DNA of 11,314 nucleotides from Symbiobacteriaceae bacterium (GTDB lineage Bacteria > Bacillota > JAAYKD01 > WRDA01). Within the stretch, counting starts at the first letter, position 1; each line of letters begins with the position of its first letter. Location of the stretch: contig WREE01000055.1 in the NCBI GenBank assembly GCA_009779515.1, positions 1-11,314 of the forward strand, in the 5' to 3' direction. A model generated the notes under the pieces. It was not told the DNA's origin. It saw nothing but the letters and a program-made list of their open reading frames with translations, and did no database searches. Of the stretch, positions 6,662 to 11,314 are shown one piece after another. Made by a program: the position numbers and the translations under genes.

Positions 6662-6741
6662 CGAGTAGAAGCCCATGAACTGCGTTCACCCAGAGCATGA
6701 TCGAAGCGTATTAACGGATAGGAGAAAGGAGTTTTTACTAC

Positions 6742-7287
6742 GTGAAACTTACGATAAAATCCAGACAATTTACGATTACCGAAGATATTGAGCAGCACTT
6801 TCAGCGGAAGCTGCAAAGGCTGGATAAATACTTTAACCGGGAGGTAGAGGCGTTTGTCAACTGCTCTCGGGAAAAGGGTCAGGAACGGGTGGAAATAACT
6901 TTGGTGGGTGCGGGTATCGATATGCGAGCGGAAGACCGAGCTGGCGACCTTTACAGCGCCTTGGACTTAACGACCGAACGCTTAGTGCGTCAAATTGAGC
7001 GCTACAAAACCCGGTTGGAGCAACGTCGTCAGAACAGAGAAAGTATTCGTAAGGCCGTGCCGGCACCTCTACCTGAGGTGGAGGAAGTTGTCACCGAAGT
7101 GGAAGAAGCACGCATTGTCCGCAGCAAACGCTTTGCCCTTACCCCCATGGATCCCGAGGAAGCTTGTTTGCAAATGGAGCTTTTAGGGCACAGCTTTTTT
7201 GTTTTTCTCAATGTAGATACCGGAGCGGTTAATGTGGTCTACCGCCGTAACGATGGCAATTACGGGCTTATCGAGCCTGAAATATAA
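6742..7287 (+). CDS. hpf: Long-form ribosome hibernation promoting factor (HPF)
   Basis: HPF binds the decoding centre of idle 70S ribosomes. The long form also dimerises them into 100S particles through its C-terminal domain, preserving ribosomes in stationary phase. The product is 181 residues, typical of long HPF. The S30AE domain spans ~1-100: M-K-L-T-I-K-S-R-Q-F-T-I-T-E-D-I at the start, L-D-K-Y-F near residue 30, and D-M-R-A-E-D-R-A-G-D-L-Y-S-A-L-D in the middle. A charged Glu/Val linker follows (~100-128). The C-terminal dimerisation domain (129-181) reads K-R-F-A-L-T-P-M-D-P-E-E-A, then Q-M-E-L-L-G-H-S-F-F-V-F, V-Y-R-R-N-D-G-N-Y-G-L-I. The start is GTG at 6742, with GAGAAAGGAG at 6722-6731. 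In Bacillus hpf (yvyD) also follows fliT. No convincing promoter was found in the 80-base gap upstream. Confidence 0.97.
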   Translation: MKLTIKSRQFTITEDIEQHFQRKLQRLDKYFNREVEAFVNCSREKGQERVEITLVGAGIDMRAEDRAGDLYSALDLTTERLVRQIERYKTRLEQRRQNRESIRKAVPAPLPEVEEVVTEVEEARIVRSKRFALTPMDPEEACLQMELLGHSFFVFLNVDTGAVNVVYRRNDGNYGLIEPEI

Positions 7288-7310
7288 AAGGCACGCATAT
7301 TTCCTTTTTT
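7286..7310 (+). terminator. Possible weak terminator after hpf
   Basis: AAAAGG (7286-7291), overlapping the hpf stop codon, can pair with CCTTTT (7303-7308) around an 11-base loop, followed by more T and a second T-run at 7319-7325. The stem is short and A/T-rich. It is a candidate only. Confidence 0.35.
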
Positions 7311-7335
7311 CTCCCAAGTTTTTTTAGGCAATTAC

Positions 7336-7365
7336 CGTACATAGGGTTGCTTTTACTGGTATAAT
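7336..7365 (+). promoter_or_regulatory. Extended -10 promoter of the secreted Ig-like protein gene
   Basis: TGG-TATAAT at 7357-7365 is a perfect -10 hexamer with the TGn extension. The -35 is poor: CGTACA at 7336-7341, 18 bases upstream, keeps only the final ACA. Extended -10 promoters tolerate a weak -35. The predicted start lies about 40 bases before the ATG at 7412. No sigma-28 pattern was seen here. Confidence 0.7.
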
Positions 7366-7411
7366 GTAGGTAGTTAGGGATTATTGGCATATAAGAAAGG
7401 AGAGGAAACTC

Positions 7412-8674
7412 ATGGGTTGCTTACCGCGTTGGCGTTCTTTATGGGGGATCTTGATGGCGTTTGCCATGATAATAGGCGGTTTTACCTCTCCGGTTTATGC
7501 AGCTAAATCACCTGCGGTTAACGATCCAGATCAACTTACCTTTGTCATGGCCAACTTATTTAAAGGAAACTCAGTGCCAGTGGGTATGACGGTCAAAGAT
7601 GATACCACTCTGGTTGCTTATTGCTTCGCTCCCATGATCGGCGAAAAGGTGGGTAAGTTTAACGGGAACACCGGGACAATTACTGCCAGCGATAAAAGCG
7701 GAACCGGCATTTTGGCTCCCGGAGTAGCGGACATCTCCAAAGGATGGCGTATAGATAACAAGGCAGTCGGCACCAACAAAAAGGTAGCCAAACTCTCCTT
7801 CAAGCAGTCCGATGCTATTTTAAAGCTGGTTAGTCCCGGTAGCACTATTATTACGGTGACCAACTCAGGCTACTCTGCCACCCTACCTGTAGAGGTGCGC
7901 TTACCGGAATATAGCGAACTGGTTCTGGGTTATGGCACGAATAAAGTGCGAGAATACCTAAATTTTGCTCAAGGTGCAGCCTCGGCTCAGGAAGATTATG
8001 GCTCTTATGAGTTTGCGGTCTCTCAAGGTGCTTCAGTTACCCTCAAAGTCTATGCCGTAGCAACCAGCGCCCAAATACCTGGGGTCACCGGGAAATATAA
8101 CTTCTCGGTAGACAAAAAGGGAAACGGTTTCTGGTACTCCAAAGACCCAGCCGTTGCCAAGGTGAGCAGCGCCGGCAAGCTCAAGGGTGTTTCACCAGGT
8201 AAGGCGGATGTTATCTTCACCGATTATCTGGGTATTCAGCACACTTTTGAGGTTACCGTGGAACCCAAACCGGGTACCCAATATGACAAGTATTATATCT
8301 TGGCGAGAAACTCCTCGGAGGAAAATTTTAAAACCGACTACTTACTGGAAGATAAGGATCTCCCGACTTCGAACCTTTACGACCCCGACCTTTACGCTAA
8401 GGTCTATGGGATTACTATCCCGGTGGAGAAAGGTAAAAGCCAACCCATTGAGCTAAAAACCACTTTAAATGTTGCTCCCGGAGGGAAAAGTACTCCCGCC
8501 AAGCGTAACGTCTATACCTGGTCTTCCAACCCCTTAGTTGCCTACATAGATAGCTCCGGTAACATCCGGAGGATAGGTGATGATCTTGGAGATACTTATA
8601 TCTTCCTGGTAGCTATTGCTCAGCGGGGTAAGCCGGTTATGGTGGAAATAAAAATTACCGAACCTGCTCCCTAG
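7412..8674 (+). CDS. Secreted protein with bacterial Ig-like (BIG2-type) domains, function unknown
   Basis: This 420-residue protein has a clear Sec signal peptide: basic R-W-R near residue 7, a hydrophobic core at ~10-25, then a V-Y-A-A cleavage site near residue 30. No C-terminal membrane anchor, LPxTG or SLH motif is visible, so it is probably released or held non-covalently at the surface. Residues ~200-285 form a recognisable BIG2-like domain: W-Y-S-K-D-P-A-V-A-K-V-S-S-A-G-K-L-K-G-V-S-P-G-K-A-D-V, then F-E-V-T-V. A second, weaker copy at ~335-418 has T-W-S-S-N-P-L-V-A-Y-I-D-S-S-G-N-I and ends V-E-I-K-I. Residues ~30-165 are beta-rich and may hold a divergent third. BIG2 domains are common in adhesins and envelope proteins; a specific role cannot be read here. 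The ATG follows GGAGAGG (7399-7405). The gene has its own promoter and terminator, so it is monocistronic and not evidently part of the flagellar operon. Confidence 0.85.
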   Translation: MGCLPRWRSLWGILMAFAMIIGGFTSPVYAAKSPAVNDPDQLTFVMANLFKGNSVPVGMTVKDDTTLVAYCFAPMIGEKVGKFNGNTGTITASDKSGTGILAPGVADISKGWRIDNKAVGTNKKVAKLSFKQSDAILKLVSPGSTIITVTNSGYSATLPVEVRLPEYSELVLGYGTNKVREYLNFAQGAASAQEDYGSYEFAVSQGASVTLKVYAVATSAQIPGVTGKYNFSVDKKGNGFWYSKDPAVAKVSSAGKLKGVSPGKADVIFTDYLGIQHTFEVTVEPKPGTQYDKYYILARNSSEENFKTDYLLEDKDLPTSNLYDPDLYAKVYGITIPVEKGKSQPIELKTTLNVAPGGKSTPAKRNVYTWSSNPLVAYIDSSGNIRRIGDDLGDTYIFLVAIAQRGKPVMVEIKITEPAP

Positions 8675-8741
8675 TCAAGAATTAAATCACCGGTTTCAGG
8701 TTCTTTGTTTCCTACCTAACTTACCTTAAAGGGATAAAATA

Positions 8742-8785
8742 ACCGCTTTTTGGTGTAATTATACACCAAAGAGCGGTGATTTTTT
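8742..8785 (+). terminator. Intrinsic terminator after the Ig-like protein gene, possibly bidirectional
   Basis: Bases 8742-8757 pair with 8762-8777 as a 16-bp stem with a single T-G wobble (8748-8771) and the loop ATTA (8758-8761). A run of six T follows (8780-8785). An A-rich stretch on the left (GATAAAATA, 8733-8741) would give a U-rich tail in the other direction. It lies 67 bases after the stop codon. Confidence 0.92.
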
Positions 8786-8880
8786 AGGTAATAGGGCATA
8801 TGGGATTAAAGAAGGAAACGTTGAGTGTTGGGCGAATTAAGTTTGTTAGAATTGACATTGAGTGAAAGAGAGGCTTTTTG

Positions 8881-10509
8881 ATGAGTAACAATCCTAAGCA
8901 TCCGGCGGCAGACAGCGGCTCCACCGGCAAGAGGGAAGAAGAGCTGTTGCTACCGACCGAGAAGCAGGAGAAAGAAGACCTGGTTACGGGCGACAGCGCA
9001 GGCGCTACCCCAGCACTTGAATCTGCCGTAACTTCAACCGTAGAGGAAGAGATGGAGGTAGAGTTCGACTCCGATGGGGTAGCCGTCATGGTGCCTAAGT
9101 TGGCTGAAAGCGACGCGGCATCCGGCGGAGGTTCAGGCAGGCAGCATAACCGCTTAATCAATCCCGACGAGGAATTAACTACCCAGCGCGCTGGGCAAAT
9201 TGCCCTCCGCCTGGCACTGCCTTCCTTAATTGAAAACTTGCTGATGAGCTTAGTAGGCATGGCGGATATGATCATGGTGGGGCGTTTGGGAGCAGCGGCG
9301 ACGGCGGCGGTGGGGATTACGAACCAACCCATCTTTTTTGCTACCGCCATATTTCAAGCTCTCAATGTAGGCACCACCGCTCTGGTCGCTCGGCTCATCG
9401 GCGCCCGAGACTATAAGCAGGCTAACGAAGCAGCCAGACAGACCCTAGTGCTGGTTACTATTTTGGGATTTATTGTTTCCTCCGGTTTGTTTTTGTTTTC
9501 CGTCCCCATTCTTCACGCTATGAAAGCTGAACCTGATACCATGGCCTACGCTATTGGTTATTTTCGCATTGTCTGTGTTAGCTTAGTCTTTGCCCAAATT
9601 ACCATGGCATGTAACGCTCAGGTGCGCGGCGCCGGCGATACTCGTAACCCTATGATCAACAACACTGCCACTAACTTAATTAACGTCGTTTTAAATTACC
9701 TTCTTATCAACGGGGTCTTTGGCTTTCCGCGGATGGAGGTAGCTGGTGCAGCTACGGCTACGGCTATCTCTCGCTTTGTTGGTATGTGCATGGCTTTAGC
9801 TCTGGTCTTTCGCGGGAACAGCAGTATCCATATCTCCTTTAAGGAACCATTTCGTTTCAACTGGGATATCGCTCGTCGGGTGGCTAACGTAGGCTTGCCT
9901 TCGGCTATCGAACAGTTTGTTATGCGGGGGGGCAACCTTATCTTTGCCACTACGGTTACCGGGCTGGGGACTGTGACCTACGCCTCCCACGTCGTAGCCA
10001 TGAATATCCAGTCACTTTCCATGGCACCGGGCATGGGTTTTGGTATGGCGGCAACCACCTTGGTGGGGCAGAGTCTGGGGGCTAAACGCACCGACTGGGC
10101 GGAAGCCTGCGGCTGGGTGACTCAGCGTATGAGTATGTTCCTGGCCGTTCCCATGACTATTTATCTCTTCTTCTTCGGCACTACCGTCGCCAGGCTCTAT
10201 TCCGACGTTCCCACCGTTATCGAGCAAGCCGGGCGGGTGCTGAAAATTGTGGCTTTTACCCAGGTACCCCAAATGTCCCAGGTGGTGCTGGCAGGCGGTT
10301 TGCGTGGCGCCGGCGACACCAGATGGTCTTTGTACTCTACGACCATTGGTATCTGGGGAGTGCGTGTCGTCTTGGCTTTACTGCTGGTCAACCACTTCCA
10401 AATGGGGCTTATCGGGGCTTGGACAGCTTTAGCTGCCGATCAGCTGGTGCGTTCCGCGATTATCATTCTGCGTTTCCGTGCCGGACACTGGAAGAGTATT
10501 AAGGTATAA
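8881..10509 (+). CDS. MATE family multidrug/cation antiporter with an acidic N-terminal extension
   Basis: MATE proteins (NorM/DinF superfamily) export organic cations, drugs or metabolites in exchange for Na+ or H+ across the cytoplasmic membrane. The ATG at 8881 is preferred over the adjacent TTG (8878) because GAAAGAGAGG (8863-8872) is better spaced; the product is 542 residues. Residues ~102-542 are the membrane core of about 440 residues, the normal MATE length, with about twelve hydrophobic segments. Signatures include L-A-L-P-S-L-I-E-N-L-L, G-M-A-D-M-I-M-V-G-R-L-G, G-T-T-A-L-V-A-R, and the paired half-repeat motif R-G-A-G-D-T-R present in both halves (at about nt 9627 and 10303). Residues 1-98 are an added hydrophilic tail with 22 Asp/Glu against 8 Lys/Arg and no membrane segment. 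Substrate cannot be predicted. The gene stands alone between a terminator and a convergent gene. Confidence 0.93.
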   Translation: MSNNPKHPAADSGSTGKREEELLLPTEKQEKEDLVTGDSAGATPALESAVTSTVEEEMEVEFDSDGVAVMVPKLAESDAASGGGSGRQHNRLINPDEELTTQRAGQIALRLALPSLIENLLMSLVGMADMIMVGRLGAAATAAVGITNQPIFFATAIFQALNVGTTALVARLIGARDYKQANEAARQTLVLVTILGFIVSSGLFLFSVPILHAMKAEPDTMAYAIGYFRIVCVSLVFAQITMACNAQVRGAGDTRNPMINNTATNLINVVLNYLLINGVFGFPRMEVAGAATATAISRFVGMCMALALVFRGNSSIHISFKEPFRFNWDIARRVANVGLPSAIEQFVMRGGNLIFATTVTGLGTVTYASHVVAMNIQSLSMAPGMGFGMAATTLVGQSLGAKRTDWAEACGWVTQRMSMFLAVPMTIYLFFFGTTVARLYSDVPTVIEQAGRVLKIVAFTQVPQMSQVVLAGGLRGAGDTRWSLYSTTIGIWGVRVVLALLLVNHFQMGLIGAWTALAADQLVRSAIIILRFRAGHWKSIKV

Positions 10510-11314
10510 TTTCTGAGCAAAGCTCAGTTTAGCTGCCAGGCTGTGGCGGCGACCATGGTAATCCCCAATTTGTACCAGGAAGCTGCTGGGTTTGCCATTT
10601 CCTTCGAGAATCCAAAGGCGAGCTGTGGTGTCAATTAAAAAGTCTAAGGAAAACTCCATGGCACCGCTGGAAAAGCTCTGGGCAAGTTGGTGAGCAACTT
10701 CCTCGCTTTGTTGGAGGAGAGCAGCACCTTGCCCAGGAAACAACTCTTGAAGCACCGGTAGCGCCTCCTGCCAGGTCTCCCTATCGGCGGTTATTAAGGG
10801 AAGGTTGGCGCGTCCGGTAAGACGCAAGACTTTGCCCAAACAGCGCCAGCCTATGCCATCGTGTTGCATAATCAGGCGCAGCTCGAAGATATGGCCACGC
10901 CAAGTGGCAGGATGAACCCCCTGCTGGATAATATAACCCGAGAAGTCCAGCTTTTGTAGTTCCGCAGTGAATTCTGCTTCCCTGGTGTACTCCCAGCTAC
11001 GTAAAACTCCTTCCCGGCTGTTGAAATGGCAAGTTCCTGTTTGTAACTCCCTATGCCTGGCGGACGAAAACCAGTGGATAGCATGGGGAGTATTATTATA
11101 GGCCGGCAAGCTCTCCCCCTGGGCGATACGCAAAATACCCCGGGCTTCGTAACCAACACGGGGCTTAAGAAAAAGAAGGGGGTAGCGGCGCAGCATGGTG
11201 CGCAAGTTGGCTGGGGAATAGGGTCGGGTTGGCAGTAAATAATCCCCTAAACCATTTTTTACCAGATAATTATGCCAAAGTTGCTTATCACCGCACAACT
11301 CCATAAACTCGGTG
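10429..11314 (-). CDS. YheC/YheD-like ATP-grasp protein (endospore coat-associated family), 5' end beyond the window
   Basis: The ATP-grasp fold couples ATP to carboxylate-amine ligation; YheC/YheD proteins are spore-coat-associated in Bacillus, with unknown substrates. The frame is open to the right edge. An ATG at 11304-11302 exists, but codons upstream of it (T-E-F) stay open and the family normally has more N-terminal sequence, so the gene is probably cut by the window. Numbering from that ATG: L-P-T-R-P-Y (24-29) is a family landmark; F-L-K-P-R-V-G (46-51, with K48 a likely ATP-binding lysine) follows; then H-I-F-E-L-R-L-I-M-Q-x-D-G-x-G-W; then L-D-F-L-I-D with D221 and L-E-G-N-G-K-P-S with E234 and N236, the usual metal-binding end of ATP-grasp. 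The last ~26 residues (from ~266) run antisense into the MATE gene and look poorly conserved. It transcribes convergently to MATE. Confidence 0.8.
   Translation of the reverse strand, partial: TEFMELCGDKQLWHNYLVKNGLGDYLLPTRPYSPANLRTMLRRYPLLFLKPRVGYEARGILRIAQGESLPAYNNTPHAIHWFSSARHRELQTGTCHFNSREGVLRSWEYTREAEFTAELQKLDFSGYIIQQGVHPATWRGHIFELRLIMQHDGIGWRCLGKVLRLTGRANLPLITADRETWQEALPVLQELFPGQGAALLQQSEEVAHQLAQSFSSGAMEFSLDFLIDTTARLWILEGNGKPSSFLVQIGDYHGRRHSLAAKLSFAQKLYLNTLPVSGTETQNDNRGTHQLIGS
10513..10530 (+). terminator. Weak terminator hairpin after the MATE gene
   Basis: CTGAGC (10513-10518) pairs with GCTCAG (10522-10527) around AAA, followed by TTT. It is four bases after the MATE stop. The T-run is short, so termination may be incomplete. 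It lies inside the 3' part of the convergent minus-strand gene. Confidence 0.5.

Noticed and set aside
6684..6713. Possible hpf promoter TTCACC ... TATTAA with an 18-base spacer
   Set aside because: Both elements are weak and no stationary-phase sigma consensus was recognised; hpf needs a promoter after the strong terminator, but I cannot place it.
8852..8857. TTGACA upstream of the MATE gene as a -35 box
   Set aside because: No -10 hexamer exists 16-18 bases downstream before the coding start. An alternative TTGAGT (8821) / TAGAAT (8847) pair has a 20-base spacer, too long to accept.
8784..9350. Antisense open frame of 188 codons opposite the 5' part of the MATE gene
   Set aside because: It is Ser/Pro/Ala-rich low-complexity sequence mirroring the MATE codons, with no RBS or recognisable domain; the + strand MATE core is unmistakable.
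1..11314. CRISPR array, tRNA/rRNA genes, insertion sequences, prophage or defence-system genes
   Set aside because: No regularly spaced direct repeats, cloverleaf-like sequences, transposase or nuclease-like coding regions were seen; nearly all coding capacity is accounted for by the listed genes.

Overview
The window is a late flagellar gene cluster from a Gram-positive, probably endospore-forming bacterium, most likely a Clostridia-class member of the Bacillota. The evidence is the Bacillus/Clostridium-type order (flgK, flgL, DUF6470/YviE, flagellin, fliD, flaG, fliS, fliT-like, long hpf), strong AGGAGG-type ribosome binding sites, TTG and GTG starts, and a YheC/YheD-type spore-coat-associated ATP-grasp gene at the right edge. 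I cannot name the genus. Base composition looks moderate (roughly half G+C by eye).

Region 1 (1-2151): the 3' end of flgK, flgL and a DUF6470 gene, tightly packed on the + strand. FlgK and FlgL are the hook-filament junction proteins. Region 2 (2152-3391): the flagellin gene, with its own well-formed sigma-28 (SigD/FliA-type) promoter, a short leader that can fold into a hairpin at its 5' end, and a perfect-palindrome intrinsic terminator. Region 3 (3392-6661): a compact operon of fliD (filament cap), flaG, fliS (flagellin chaperone) and a FliT/FlgN-like small helical protein. It is preceded by a near-consensus sigma-A promoter and a complete anti-SD match, and closed by a strong terminator. 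The genes of regions 1-3 build the distal part of the flagellum: junction, filament, cap and export chaperones.

Region 4 (6662-7411): a long-form ribosome hibernation promoting factor gene, which sits beside the flagellar cluster in Bacillus too. Region 5 (7412-8785): a secreted Ig-like (BIG2-type) protein with its own extended -10 promoter and a hairpin terminator. Region 6 (8786-10530): a MATE-family multidrug/Na+ antiporter-like transporter with an unusual acidic tail of about 100 residues ahead of the membrane core. Region 7 (10429-11314, - strand): the C-terminal part of a YheC/YheD-like ATP-grasp protein, convergent with and overlapping the MATE gene by 81 bp.

Most of this is ordinary, recognisable biology, and I do not see a convincing new multi-gene system. 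The points most worth a second look are: no fliW-csrA pair between DUF6470 and flagellin; fliD ahead of flaG, reversed from Bacillus; separate sigma-28 (flagellin) and sigma-A (cap/chaperone operon) promoters; the acidic MATE extension; and the secreted Ig-like protein of unknown role. No tRNA, rRNA, CRISPR, insertion sequence or prophage signal was seen.
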